The translations under genes were made by a program, and so were the position numbers. A stretch of DNA of 64,000 bases from Rosellinia necatrix (Eukaryota; Ascomycota; Sordariomycetes; Xylariales; Xylariaceae): assembly GCA_021209875.1 (NCBI GenBank), contig JAGYVD010000001.1, forward strand, positions 1,426,001-1,490,000, in the 5' to 3' direction. Below are positions 25,451-37,459 of the stretch, piece by piece. Each line of letters starts with the position of its first letter. Positions within the stretch are counted from its first letter, which is position 1. The notes under the pieces were generated by a model. It did no database searches. It had not been told where the DNA came from and worked only from the letters and a program-made list of their open reading frames with translations.

Positions 25451-27800
25451 TGTAGGTAATGTTTTCCCTCTCCGCACCAGCCGTGGGTATCAGGTCCCCC
25501 CGAGCCGACTTTTCTCGACGTTACATAACAGCATGTGCATGGATGATATTGTGCAGCTTGCACAGAATCGGGTCTTGGCCACGACACCGTAATCCTATCG
25601 GACTTAGTTCGGGGCCTGCCTTTATTAAAACAGGAGGGCCCCTCTCTCCACCCCCGTCCCCTCTCCCCCTCCAGTGGTATTGTGGCATCGTGGCATCGTG
25701 GCATTGTGGCATTGTGGCATTGTGGCATTGTGGCATCTCATCGGTGCGACCCAACGAGCACGTTCTCGCTGCAGGCAGACTTTGGGGGATAGATTGCACA
25801 CTGTCACCCATCATATCCGGGTGCATACGCTGCATATCCAAGTATCATTTCTTCTGCATATCCGGTATTCAGCTTCCTCCATCCATGCAAGGCAGTGGGA
25901 TTCCCCTCCGGCTCCGGCATCTGGCCATGCATGAATTACCACCGTGTCGTGTGGCCTTCACGTCGTGTAGAACCCCTCCCCAGGTCCAGCGTGCGGCCGA
26001 TCACCATTGATTACCGATAGGCATCCCCCAGCTTCCCCAAACCGCCGTTGTCCCGACCTTGCTGTCTGTGTTGTGTCCCCCCTCCCCCCTCCCTCCCCGT
26101 TCCCCGTCCCCCGTCCCCTTCGCTTCTCAAGGACGGTGATAGTACGACGGTGGTACGGCCGCCATGGCTGGTTCGGTTGTCGACAATTACTTTTAGGCGA
26201 TTCGGCAGTCCACCTTGTTTCACTTCCGCAAGACAACGCTCCATGTCTCTCTCCAGTTCGTCCCTCTCGCGCCCATCGAGCCCATCCAATGTGTCGCACG
26301 ACGACGCTACACCGCCATGTAAATTGCAAGCAGGCCCGTGGTTCCATGCAGCTGCGCTTGACTCCGGCCCGGGACAGAATGGCTGGATCTGACCATCACG
26401 GCAGCCCAATGCAACGCTAGCTTAGTCATGACGGATCAATCGTCGGTACTGGGGGGGAATTCGCAGTAGCTCCTGTAGGTAGGTATTGATTGCATGCTCT
26501 ACTTCACGAACTAGGTGCCCGACTCGGCCTCGCCAAGTGGGGGCAGCTACTCGCGAGCGCGCCCGTCCGATTTACTACATACACCGATACGTACCCCGGG
26601 CTCGATGATCGTGATATGTATCACAATGGGATCATTCAGACTCAGTGCCTTGGATGATCCACCACGTGGTAACGAGATGACTTCGGGTATCTGCTGTACC
26701 TCTCCGCGACGCTGCAGTGCACGTAAAGCAAATCCCACCGACCGATCAACCAACCAGCCAACCAACTAACCAACCAGGCGACGTGATGTAGATAGTTACG
26801 ACGGGGACTAGGTGTCGACACATGGCTGTTCGACAAACATCTACGGTTGTATCCCACGCGCAGTCGCCGAATCCACATGAACAGCTTAGCATTTATTTAT
26901 TCATTTATTCATTCCTGGACAAGACAACGTTGCAACTGGATGCAACTGGATGCAACCGGATGCATGTTGGCATTTCTGAGCAAGGCTTGGGAGAGCAAAG
27001 AAGGCAGAAAAGGACAGGATAAATAGAATCAACTGAAAGAAACAGAAGAAACAGAGACCCTAATATGAACCTCGGAAGACAATGTCCCGGTAGCACCTTA
27101 ATTCCGTACCGCCTTACCGCAAGCGTTGAGCTATCGCCTGATGATTCGCGAGAATGGACCGATCAGTTCGCCGAAACATCATGGCTATTTACGACCAGAG
27201 TGGATCATTGCATCGTTTCTTATCGATGCAACAGGCATACCTACAGTAGGTAGGTAGGTACCTATAGCTATATAGGTAGCGCTGGCCCCGCTTCGTACCG
27301 GACGTTGAGACGGGCCACTGTCAGTGAAATCCTCACCGAATAGCTTTCGGTAGGCATGCATGAACGGAGGGTTATGGCGCACAAACATGCGTCTACGGCA
27401 TCAACATAATAGTAGCATAATGGCAGCATAACAGCAGCCCAGACAGAGCCGTCCTCGTCTTACCTCGACTAGAGCCCCTATGAATAGGTAAGATCAGGAA
27501 GCAGCCTGCTGATGCGCCTCACTTTAAATCCACACCTGTCCTCCCTTGATCCACCAAAGTGAACTGTTACTGAGCCATAGTTATAAGACATCCTCAAATC
27601 TAGCGATGCTAGGCCGGACTAGGTAGTCCGGCAGGATAATGCGGATATAACTACCCCTTCCGCCTAGGTCTCTACAGCACCTACCTACTTATAGTTAACG
27701 TAGGTACACCTACTTATCGCCGAACATAGGTACTTAATCACTGTAAATCGCATAGCCCTACTACCTAGGTAGGTACCTAAGGCAAATTGACTAGCAAAGA
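25451..27800. other. Gene-free tract, part 3, with C-rich low complexity
   Basis: Overlapping frames of 110-180 codons on both strands between 25459 and 26420 arise from C/G-biased low-complexity DNA (CCCC, CCGTCCCC words) and an 8-bp minisatellite. None shows a conserved motif. A TAGGTACC cluster lies at 27655-27785. Confidence 0.45.
25683..25738. repeat. 8-bp minisatellite, unit TGGCATTG/TGGCATCG
   Basis: Seven tandem copies of an 8-mer; the first two end CG, the next four TG. The unit is not a multiple of three, so it opens all three frames with a shifting repeat peptide, which explains the long spurious frames here. Confidence 0.9.
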
Positions 27801-27807
27801 TCTGTGC

Positions 27808-27990
27808 GCATATATGTATGCATATATATATGCATATATAACTATATATATAACTAACTATAACTATAACTAGTTATAAACTAGTTATAACTATATATAA
27901 CTATATAACTAGCCATGTATATTTATATATATGCATGTGTATATGTATATACATAGGTATGTATGTATGTGTATATGTATTATTTGTATG
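27808..27990. repeat. AT-rich microsatellite and inverted-repeat tract
   Basis: About 180 bp of TATA/TAACTA/ATGTAT words, including nested inverted repeats around TAACTAGTTA (two copies near 27865-27890). The sequence could extrude cruciforms. No coding capacity. Confidence 0.85.
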
Positions 27991-28624
27991 TATTATTTAT
28001 ATGTATTTGCTTCTGTGCCTACCTACCCTTACTTCGTATGTTATCCCATCCGGCCATAGTAGGTACCTACCTATCATACCTACACGACCAATGGCAACAC
28101 CTCAGCTTAGTCAAGACCCAATCACACTTGGCACGGACACAATCTCGCGTGGCAAACATACTTGGTATGCAGCAACCTGGCACGACGGCTTGGTACAAAC
28201 CCACTGAACAAACAACCAAGGGAAACCCAAACTCGCGCCAGCATACACCACACTACAGTATACCCGGGCAACAGGTTGATTAGTTTGCGGTGCGCCTTTT
28301 ATTGGCTTGGGTCGCACCGTGGCTACCTTAATTTTCCGTCGCGCCAGGGGCGGATGAGTCGATTGCCACGTGGTGGTCTGTCAGCCTACCCAAGCTCCAC
28401 GGACGTTGCGAACGCCGTTCCGCCCATCACGCATCGCCAAACCGTGGGAGCCTGCAAAGGGTGGCAAACGTCTCGATCGACCGTGTCCGTCCGCGTCCGG
28501 GGGGAGGGAGGGGCATAGAGAAAGGAGGGAGAGGAGCATATGCCAACCCGGTTGGATGTATCGCGGGCTGATTGAACCCGCCGGTCTCGAAACGCGGACC
28601 AGCACAAGGACGACGACCACGACG

Positions 28625-28680
28625 AGCAAGCAAGCAAGCAAGCAAGCAACGCACCCGCTGCCCGCTGCCCGCTGCCCGCT
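28625..28680. repeat. GCAA and CCCGCTG tandem repeats
   Basis: Six copies of GCAA (to 28650) and, after four bases, four copies of the 7-mer CCCGCTG. Confidence 0.9.
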
Positions 28681-28784
28681 ACGTAAGCCGCTTCAAATAA
28701 CGACGGACCGTAAGGTCCTGCCGTTGGTGATACAGTGATACAAACCTAGGTAAGCTGTCTCTTCTGCATCCGTGTCTGATGTTA

Positions 28785-28786
<2 letters not shown>

Positions 28787-28815
<29 letters not shown>
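28787..28815. repeat. (CT)n microsatellite
   Basis: About 14 CT dinucleotides in a row. Confidence 0.95.
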
Positions 28816-28819
<4 letters not shown>

Positions 28820-29139
28820 TATCTATCTGGCTTCATCCCCCCCCTTCCCTCGTGCCAAAAACCGTGTCCCGGCATATCCGATAGGTGCCCGTGCGCGGCG
28901 AGGTGCATGCACACACAGTCGAATTTCACGTCGCTGGGCCGCCGGCGTGCGTTAACGTACAGACACTTGACATATGGACTGTACGCCCCGGCGCATCGGG
29001 TGCTTAATTCTTGTCTAGGTGCACACAACGCGCGAACGCTAGATATGTACAGTATGTATATACCTCGCCAATCTTAGTCATCCCGCAGGCAGGCTTTGCA
29101 TCTTCGAACTTTTCTTTTTGCTTTTTTTTATCTTTCTCG

Positions 29140-29184
29140 TTATTATTATTATTATTATTATTATTGTTGTTGTTGTTGTTGTTG
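29140..29184. repeat. (TTA)n(TTG)n compound microsatellite
   Basis: Eight TTA triplets followed by about seven TTG triplets. On the minus strand it would code for a run of Asn, giving a spurious frame. Confidence 0.95.
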
Positions 29185-29914
29185 TCTTTACCTACTTTCG
29201 CTATGCTATACAACCGTGTGTCCCTATCCCTCTATCTAGTCTTAGGAGTACCATCGTCCACAACGTCCAAGCGTGATCACGAGAAAAACAACAAAAGCAA
29301 CATGGGTTTCACAACTTCTCCGGATGTCTTATCTGCTGTCTGTAGTTCCATATCTCTCGTGTGCGTGTCTACATCTGCATCACACCGCTTGGTTTGCCTT
29401 GATGTCATCTGGGGCCTCGGGCGGAACCTGTTTCTCTACCCAAGCGGAATCACAGCCCCCAACGACGACTTACAATATAACGCCCTGGCAAGGCACCACT
29501 AAACTTGAAATTAATACGATGACCAATGTTGGCCTCTACGCTTATTGTCGCCTCACTGGGCACAAATACAGGTTGTAGGGGACGAGAAGAGGTGTGCGCC
29601 TAAAAGGGAATATGTTGCTTGAATAGAAGAGGTGCCCATGTTTAATAACGACACCAATTGCCATGTGGATTGAAAGTTGTCACCGAAGACGGAATTTGCC
29701 GTATACGGGGGTTTGTGAATTTGATATTCATCGCCTGCCTGTGCCTTCACGGTTCATTCCCACGTTACGTTTGTTGATAAATACGGAAAGGCAATACGAA
29801 CAGCGGCTCGGACCAGACGAGGTTGAGAGGGTCGGCGAGGTAGTTTAGTACCGCCACAGGTAATCTAGAACCTAGGAAACACACGGTAAAGGGTACCAAC
29901 AAGGGGCTCTTCTT

Positions 29915-29943
29915 GGGGACGGGGACGGGGGACGGGGGACGGG
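29915..29943 (+). repeat. G-rich (GGGGAC)n tract, potential G-quadruplex
   Basis: Five runs of three to five G separated by AC on the plus strand. The spacing meets the usual G-quadruplex pattern; any role is unknown. Confidence 0.7.
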
Positions 29944-31491
29944 CTATTGACCATCTTCTTCAATTGCGCGTCTCATGTAACAGTGCATAGTAGGCTTCTG
30001 CGCAATGCGCCGATCGTTGCTTTATTTTTCGTGGTTGTGTTGTTGTTTTTTTCTTTCTTTCTTGTACGTTCCAATAAATTTCTTCGTATAATGTCGCTAC
30101 GTTAGATTGCAACGTTGCCCTGTAGTACTATTGAAAGAGAGCGAGCGCGTTTAAAATTGTAACCACCGTGTCCTCACCAGCCAGTAAATGGGTGCCTCTC
30201 TTGGATTTCGGATGCGACGAATTCACACTCTAGCCATAAGCCTTCTGTGGTTCTTGCTGAGTAGATTTCCCAGCTATGGAGGTACTTCATCTGCCTTATC
30301 ATGAAGCCCATGGTCGCACTATCGTCAGCCCAAAGTGTGGTGGTGTCCGCGAGACAACCACGTCGCATGTTATAAGAGACTCGGGTATCATATATTGGCA
30401 CACGTATTTGTCGGGATGAACAAACATACTTCCGTCTGTGATCCTTCAGGAATACCTCTTTGGGTCACTGGTGTTGGTTGTGTGAGTCATAAGCCTTGGG
30501 GGCCATCTACCCGCCTTCACAGACAGAAGAGCCTGTGTCTAACGACGCTCACTCGCGTCAAATATTGTAATTTAGACGCTACTGCCCGCGTATCAAGACT
30601 AAAACATAGCGGACGGTGTAGAGTGGGGAGGGATTTGGTGAATCGCCGTGGTCCTTGCATCATCCCTGAAGGAATGCCGACCTGTCATGGCATTATGCGT
30701 TCGCTAGCGGAGTTACGGCTATCTATGGATTTTAGCTATCAGCGGATTGCCAAAGCGGTTCTGCTCCGCCGATAGTATTGTTTGAGATAGTGAGATGAGA
30801 GCCTCATCGGCTCATAAGTAGCATATCTATAAGGGATGCCGAGCATCTGCCTAATGTGCAACTTAATGTCTTACGCCGCACAGCAAGGATCAAGGCTGTC
30901 AGGATACCACACATTAGCTTGTGTTATGTCACTCATCGACCCAGCATTTTAGATAGAGGCCGTTTTTTTTTTTTTCTTCCCAAACTGTTCATATGATAGC
31001 CCCTTCATCAGTCATTAGGTTAACTCGATTGGCTATGTAGGTAAAATGTAGCTGATGGAACCAGACTTGAGGCTTTATTCTACTTGCCTATCGCGCCGTA
31101 GATGAGGATTATCTGACATAGAGATCCGACCAGGGGAGTGACTTAGTAAACAACGAAGTACTCTGCAAAACGATCAGAATGTAGTCAGGTATATAACCAT
31201 TGATGCATAATATGGGTTGGCTGATAATATACACATATAATTCATGATTATCAACTTGTGAAATAGTAAGCCAGAGCTATTATGTAAAAATACATCGACT
31301 CAACGCAATGAGAATTTCAAGACAATCTCCCTACGCTTTAACACAGGTTATATGTTCCTACTTAAGAACGAAGATGAGCGATAAAGGAGTTTAACTCCTC
31401 GGTCTACGAGGTTTATTATACCATATGTTTAGCGATTGACGTACGAAGGTCTACATGATTGGGGTACGAGGGTCTACACCGGGAGTGAGTC

Positions 31492-32890
31492 CTACGTAAC
31501 CTGATGCGCCTCAAAGATTGGAATGTCATCATGGTAGACCAAGACCGGGTGGCGATTACCGAAATTCACCCTCTTGGCATATACATTGATGCTATTCAGC
31601 CTCTGTTGAAAGGAGTAGCCAAGAGCCCTAGAAATTTTGATATGGTACGCCTTCATGGCGGATGCATACAACAATTCTTTTATATACTACTCTCACGGGT
31701 ATCTGGGTCTTTCGAAGCTTGGAGTTGAGAATCTATAAGCTATTTGCCATCTCAATCTCTCGCCATACTCGCTCAAAGGCCGCTTCTTCTATCCTGCCCA
31801 CACCGTGACGCTCGATTACAAGAGACCCGAGAACAGAGCTACTTTCTCGACAAGGTTGAATGAATGGGATAGGGGCGCTAAACTAGACAGCTGCTTTGCC
31901 GGGACTTAGAACCGTGTTCGACGCTCTTTGCGAGGCCACAAAATAATGGTGCGAAGGCTATTGAAACAGCCCGTGTGTTGTAGTAGGTCGTGCGACTACC
32001 CCTTGAAAAGTGCACTGGGAAGGAGATAAAGCTAACCGTTCGTATCAATGAATTGGGAAGAGTCCTGGCGGACGACGAGGAAGGGGAGCTGCTTCAAGAA
32101 GTGTAGCGATATATCAAGGGATAACAAACGTGGCGCGGCATTCCTATCACGAAGTAGTTCGCCTCGGGCTAGGATAACGATATCTAGGACAACGTTCGGA
32201 TGAGGGCGGCTACCACGAGACAATACGACTGCAGAATCCAGAGCAAGAGTAGCTTATAGAGCTTGGGCGATAGCTCTGCCGTCCTTGTAACAGGCTCACC
32301 CAATTTATACGTTTCTAACGAAGCCCGGCAACAAACTCCCGCTCGGTAGAAGACGTAAACATGTTTTCCCCTTACGACTACGGGGAGTCCGTCTGCGAGA
32401 CAGACTCTTTGGTTACTGGGGCGCGATGGAACGACATGTACATGCAACAACACGAACTCTTGTGCCAGGCAGGCTTTTGCAGGGGCACTCTGACTAACAA
32501 TCCAGTCATTAATGAAAATAATGAAGACTTTCTCTACACTCGCCTTTTGTTGACCCAAACCTTGCTATCGGGCGGCAAGGGGGTAGTTGGCATTGGGGCT
32601 GTTCTGCAATTGGTCTCTCTTTGAGGCGAAGATCACTCATAGACTCCTTCACGGGTGACTTAAAATTCTCCTGCGCGCTCTTATAGGTATGCATTCAGTG
32701 TAACGGGAAATTCAAGGCAGTGGTATGCCCCTATAAGCGGAGCTGGGCAGATACTGATGTCACGGCCGGCTTGACACTGTGAGCAGCATATGGCAATGTC
32801 AACTTTCGTTGGACCGTACCGGGATATCTCACATCGTATTATCAAGTTCGAATGCAGTGCCGTGGGCCAACGAGCTAAGATAAGCAGCAT
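31492..32890 (-). pseudogene. Possible eroded coding region of unknown family
   Basis: On the minus strand several successive frames look more protein-like than their surroundings: 32890-32681 (with YGPTKVDIAICCSQCQAGRD), 32558-32184, 32223-32032 (NVVLDIVILARGELLRD and FLKQLPFLVVRQDSSQF) and 31674-31492 (RLNSINVYAKRVNFGNRHPV). They do not join into one frame with clear splice sites. I do not recognise the family. It may be a decayed gene or chance; composition here is more balanced than in the AT-rich DNA just below 31490. Confidence 0.2.
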
Positions 32891-34601
32891 TTCTTCACGG
32901 TGAAGGATGACGATAGGAAGATGAGGCGGGTTGCCCAGGGACGAGGGAGCCCTTTGCGGAGGCTGGAACGATCTACCGCTAATAATAAACTGCTTGCTGA
33001 ATCTTGACTGTGATCTTGAGCTACCTTTTAGGTCGAAGGGGACGGAAGTGGAACTTCTGCACTGCTATAATGAATCGGGGACGTCCACGTATGAGTGTTC
33101 GATAGCACAGCTGTATCGGGGAGGAGAGACCGATCAGCCTCCTTTGGATGCCGGGTCTAAATCCACCTGACGACACGGCGTGCTTCGACGCCCTAGCACG
33201 TGCGGATACGTGCGGGTGAGATAATCCAGATGATCGGTGTACCGATGAATAGCTTGGGCAGCGCTACTCTGACCCAGCATCTCGGTTATCTGGTCGCGCT
33301 GGAGTGCCCATTGCCAAAAAAAGAAACATCGGGGCTAAGTAAGACTATTGTCGCCCGTCCCGTCAGTCCCTCCCTCTTTTTTTTTTTTCTCTCTCGTTCC
33401 CACTTATATATAATAATATAGTCTTGCATTAGTTTCTCGGTGCCGTCTCCATTCCCCAACATCGCCAAATCGCACCTGACTCGACGAGAGAGGGGGACCC
33501 AACATACTTTTTATTTCCCATATGGGCCTCATCTACCGCCGGCGGCACGCACAGGGGGCAGCTCGCTAATGCGCGGCTAACCAACCTGCATGAGTACTAT
33601 ACATGGGCAGCTCCCCAAAAAGCCGGGCGGCGACTCGGTCACCGGCAGTACTCAGCGACGTGTTTTCTCACCGGCCATCCCATCCCATCCCATCCCATCC
33701 CATCTGCCGTGCCACGAAATCCCAAGCAGACAGCGTGCGGGTTATGGTACCCGGGGGATGGCGGCATGCGGCATGTCGTGGTGGCTATGTAGGACGGGTG
33801 CTTATGCAAGGCCACATTACTATCGGCTGTAGGTCAGACAGTGCGTCGCAATATAGAGATTGTCATAGCGTCGTCAACCCGGTGTCTCCGCTAGACCGGC
33901 TGTTACCTGCCTCCGAAGATTGTGATATCTGATGCGCGCGTGTGGCTTTCACCCAAGCGCCAATCGGTGCCCGCCGCCAACCACTTTGCAGTATGTACGT
34001 AAGATGATGTGGTGGTCAGACGCTTAGACGGCAGTGGGAGAGATGCCCTATTGGTTCGGTAGGGAGAAGAGGGAACGGGGGCGATGATTTAATCAAGTCC
34101 TGCTGATTATGGGAGGTTGGGAAAATCGTGTTGGCTGGGCGATGTAGTGGTCATGAGGCCATGGGGGTTGCCATCGCGAAGAGAACCTGTCATTATCTAG
34201 CCTAGATATGCTGTTTGATGACACGGTGAGAGGCCGTTTGTTTAAGGCGACTGACTGGCCTTGGAAGTACTATGCTATGTTTTTGAAGGCTTTAGAGGTA
34301 GGTAATATAGACATGAATGAAGAAACCCCTGACGCTATTCCATGGGTCGCCTGAACTCCGCTGCGCTCTCGCATTATTGTTAGTGTACAATTTCCCATAT
34401 TTGGTGATCTGGCGCCGCAGGGCTGAATATCCACTTGTTTACCAGCCACATGTCCGAGACTGAATGGAGCGGTCGAGTTGCTCCTAGAATATGAGGTTTA
34501 CATTTCATGGGTAAGGGCTCTGCACATGTGCCTCGGCACTCCAGCATGTGATAGCCACATCGAGAATATTAATGTGCACTTCTGATGGAGCCACGTATGC
34601 T
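32891..34601. other. Gene-free tract, part 5 (end of the desert)
   Basis: No gene supported. A CCATC microsatellite lies at 33675-33704 and a T-run at 33376-33389. The last 300 bp is the CDC73 3' flank. Confidence 0.45.
33675..33704. repeat. (CCATC)n microsatellite
   Basis: Six tandem copies of a CCATC/CATCC pentamer. Confidence 0.9.
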
Positions 34602-35910
34602 TTATATCAAGGATGGGGCCTGGTCGCGTTTCCAGCCCTTGGAACGCATGTTGCTCTCGATTGTCTTCCATATGCCTTCCACGGCCTCACGGTCTCTCCA
34701 TCGGCTGGAGTCTACTGTCGCCAATCCTGGGTTCTTCCATCTATCCACAGCCACATTCATGACCCTGTGTCCCCAGCCGCGGACGCTCTCGGGAGGCTGC
34801 TCGCCACGCCAACCAACGTAGATTCCTGGTACATGGCGGAATAGCTCGGTCGGGTTGCTCCACTTGTAGTTCTTGAATTGCCAGGTTTGGCCGGTCGTGA
34901 AGACGGCGACAACACGGTTCCAATATTCGGGTTTGAACTGTTCTGTTCCTTCCACGAGAATAAATCGCATGGGTCGGTTCGTATCAATGTCCTTGAGAAT
35001 GCGGTTGATATGCAGCATATTGGCCGTTGTACTCGAAGTAGCAGTTAAGGAGTTGGGCGGCACGTACAGGCCGCTCTCCAGGAAAGACTTGATGTTTGAC
35101 ATTCTGAGGAGGGAGGACGCGGAGGGTGAGAGGAGGATGATAGGATCGGGTCGTTTCTGCTTCTGATGCGACGCTATTGCGGGATTGCTTGGGATATTGG
35201 AAGACGAGGGATGCAGTGGCTTCTTAGTCATGAATACGGCGGCATGTTTGCGCACATGGGAGAAGTCCTGGAAGAAGCCGTTAGTGTGATTTCTGTGCTC
35301 GGGGAAGAGGGCCGATACGTACGGTAGGTTTGATGCCGCGTAATACACTATTCCGATCCCCCATCTTCCGTTCGCTATTGTAGATGCTTGCGAGCCTCGG
35401 GTCGAGAGCTCCCTTCCCTGACCTCCCCAGTGTTGACCCAACTGCGGGGGCCGTGGTGCCCTTTGAAGCAAGAGCGGCGGCGGCGGTGGATGTTGAGCCA
35501 TCCTTATCGCCTGCAAGAGGCTTGATACACTCACTCTCTTCACTGGCGCCCTCCAGCCATGTAATCAGGTCTAGCTTCTCGATGTAGGCAAACTTGTGAA
35601 CTTGGCCCTTGCCACCGAGGTCCTGGTTAAGTTGCGACGCGAACGAATTGTATTCGGGGATGGCGACCTCGCGGTTTAGCCAGGCAAAGTAGATACTGCG
35701 CAGATCAACGGGCGTGTCGTTCGAGACAAACCGGGTTGGCGTGTTGATGGGGAGGGATGTGCGCGTCGGTGAGGTGAAGGTGAGATGTGTTGCCTGCGAT
35801 AGACTGACTTCGGGAGCCGACGGATCGGTCGAGGCGGTTGGCATGATCGCGCTGCCCGACGCGATCGACTGCCGCAATAGCAGGAGAGGATCCTGATCTG
35901 CTGGCGCCAT
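34602..35910 (-). CDS. CDC73: Cdc73, subunit of the Paf1 transcription elongation complex
   Basis: Two exons, 35910-35323 and 35267-34602, joined by a 55-bp phase-0 intron (donor GTACGT, acceptor TTCCAG), give about 417 aa, close to yeast Cdc73. The product travels with RNA polymerase II in the nucleus and supports histone modification during elongation. The N terminus (DPLLLLRQSIASGSAI) and EVSLSQATHLTF match the family's start; VDLRSIYFAWLNREVAIPEY follows. Exon 2 opens DFSHVRKHAAVFMTKKP and carries the C-terminal Ras-like domain, from about residue 240 (PIILLSPSASSLLRMSNIKS) to the end (RWRDREAVEGIWKTIE). The ATG at 35910 is the first in frame; a GTG 12 bases upstream is not a plausible eukaryotic start. 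Its upstream region contains TAGGTACC palindromes. Confidence 0.92.
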
Positions 35911-36373
35911 TGCTACACGCACGCCCGCGCAAGTGCGGAGCTGTCCCTAGCGTTGGTCTTTTGAAGATTGATATTAAGGATTCGATGCGCGTTTTACCAC
36001 CCGACCTGTCGTGATGATCACCAATGCGATGCCTTGTGCAAGGAGGGAGGAAGCTTGATGCTAGCCTTGGGTTTTAGGACAGGGAAACTCTATGGCAAGG
36101 CTGGCATAAGTGGGGCAGCAGCTTAATGACAATACCTCCCTAGGCAAGTACCTACCTAGGTAGGTAGCGGATTGGCCAGCTTATCCAGTCAAGTACCTAC
36201 CTAGGTACCTCCTGCCTCTACCTACCTAGGTAGAGTACCCGCGCTAGGCTCAAGGTAATCCTTACATGCATATGCAAGAAGCCGTACATTTACCGTGTCG
36301 ATCCCGCTATTTGGGTATTGCCATCACCAGGAATGTAAAGGGAGATTAACAAGATGGTAAACATGTTGATTTG
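35911..36373. promoter_or_regulatory. CDC73 upstream region with a palindrome cluster
   Basis: This 463-bp gap lies between the CDC73 start and the TAP42 stop, both on the minus strand. It contains three CTACCTAGGTAG-type palindromes at 36140-36240; one at 36149-36166 is a perfect 18-bp inverted repeat. Regulatory function is inferred only from position. Confidence 0.4.
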
Positions 36374-37459
36374 TTAACCCCTGTTGAGCGTGTTGCCACT
36401 TCCGCGCGGGTTTGATTCTTGGAACTCATCCCACTCCCGAGCTTTCATGGTATCCTCGTCTGCTTTTGCCATGTTATCCTCGTCCGGCTCAGGTTGTATC
36501 CCGCTGGCTTCACCACCCCCCTCGATGATGCCGCCCCGTTTCCTTTCTTCCTCCAGATACTCATCTATAGACATTGTTGGGAGATTGTGTCCCGGACGGA
36601 ACACTCCGCTCTGGAGCTCCTGTCGATTACTAACCAATGTGAATGGTCGCAATGGCTTTCCGTCTTTGCTGAGTAAGGGGCCCTTAAAGCCAGGTGTTAA
36701 CCGTAATGGGACGTCTAGTTTCTCCGAGTAGCTATCATTGTTTGCCGATGCCTGGCGCCTTCGCTCGTCCTCCCCCGCGGTCGTAGACTGGGGCATTAAG
36801 GGGGCAGGGGCCTGTGCTAAGACTTCCATCTCTCGGTTGATACCTTCAAGATCTTGGAATGTCATGTGTACGCCCAAGGCAATGTTGGCGAGGTACAGTT
36901 CACGGACGGCTTCTTCATCCCCGCCATCTTCAAGATACCGTGGGGAGCCGCGCATGTATTCTAGCTTCTGCTTCAACTGTTTCTCTGCCCTCAGATTTGC
37001 GATCTTGGCGTCGCGACGTGCACCAGGATCTTTGGTTGAGATGGTTGAGAAGCTGGTGGGATCTTCGCCGTACTCTGCCAAAAGCTTGCTGTCCTGAGGA
37101 GATAGTATGGAGTAGCTGTCCAAAAGATGAAGAAAACTCTCATAAGCCTCGCGGGTTGAGGTTAATACTTTTCTTCGATGTGAGAGTGAGCCAGTCGAGA
37201 CTTTCTGGTGCAACTCAGCGATGCGGTAGAGAACTAGTAGATAGGGCAAATCTGAAGTTGCTATATCCTCAAGGGATTCGTTTCTGCTGAATAATGAAAT
37301 ATTATCGACGATTTGGACGCATTCCTCGTAGGCCTGGAGCGCTGTTGCGACATCCTCTTGGTAGGTTGGCGAGGTTGTCTGGTAGGACCCCTCGATTGCC
37401 AAGCGTTTTCCTTCGGCCGCACGAAAGACAGATTTGAGTGTCTTGGGTTCCTCAGCCAT
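36374..37459 (-). CDS. TAP42: TAP42/alpha4-family regulator of PP2A-type phosphatases
   Basis: A single uninterrupted exon codes for 361 aa, the normal length for the family. Tap42 binds catalytic subunits of PP2A, PP4 and PP6 and links them to TOR signalling in the cytosol. The N-terminal helical repeat domain runs to about residue 230 (ALQAYEECVQIVDNISLFSRNE, then DLPYLLVLYRIAELHQKV and ARRDAKIANLRAEKQLKQKL). A linker follows, then the conserved C-terminal segment: LRPFTLVSNRQELQSGVFRPG, MSIDEYLEEERKRGGII and the family-ending REWDEFQESNPRGSGNTLNRG. No intron is needed. It is transcribed away from the Dicer-like gene, with 1.1 kb between the two starts. Confidence 0.95.
   Translation of the reverse strand: MAEEPKTLKSVFRAAEGKRLAIEGSYQTTSPTYQEDVATALQAYEECVQIVDNISLFSRNESLEDIATSDLPYLLVLYRIAELHQKVSTGSLSHRRKVLTSTREAYESFLHLLDSYSILSPQDSKLLAEYGEDPTSFSTISTKDPGARRDAKIANLRAEKQLKQKLEYMRGSPRYLEDGGDEEAVRELYLANIALGVHMTFQDLEGINREMEVLAQAPAPLMPQSTTAGEDERRRQASANNDSYSEKLDVPLRLTPGFKGPLLSKDGKPLRPFTLVSNRQELQSGVFRPGHNLPTMSIDEYLEEERKRGGIIEGGGEASGIQPEPDEDNMAKADEDTMKAREWDEFQESNPRGSGNTLNRG

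Larger units (their letters stand above)
27991..31490. other. Gene-free tract, part 4, microsatellite-rich
   Basis: Contains GCAA, CCCGCTG, CT and TTA/TTG microsatellites at 28625-29184 and a G-rich tract at 29915-29943. A 146-codon plus-strand frame at 30335-30775 has no recognisable motif and no splice context. The part from 30780 to 31490 is AT-rich. Confidence 0.45.

Noticed and set aside
25459..26420. Overlapping 110-183-codon frames on both strands
   Set aside because: They come from C/G-biased low-complexity DNA and an 8-bp minisatellite; no motif, no splice context.
29004..29213. Poly-Asn minus-strand frame
   Set aside because: Made by the (TTA)n(TTG)n microsatellite only.
30335..30775. 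146-codon plus-strand frame
   Set aside because: No recognisable motif, no conserved start context and no neighbouring exon; length is within chance for this composition.
35281..35922. CDC73 start at GTG 35922
   Set aside because: Eukaryotic genes of this type start at ATG; the ATG at 35910 begins the family-like N terminus.
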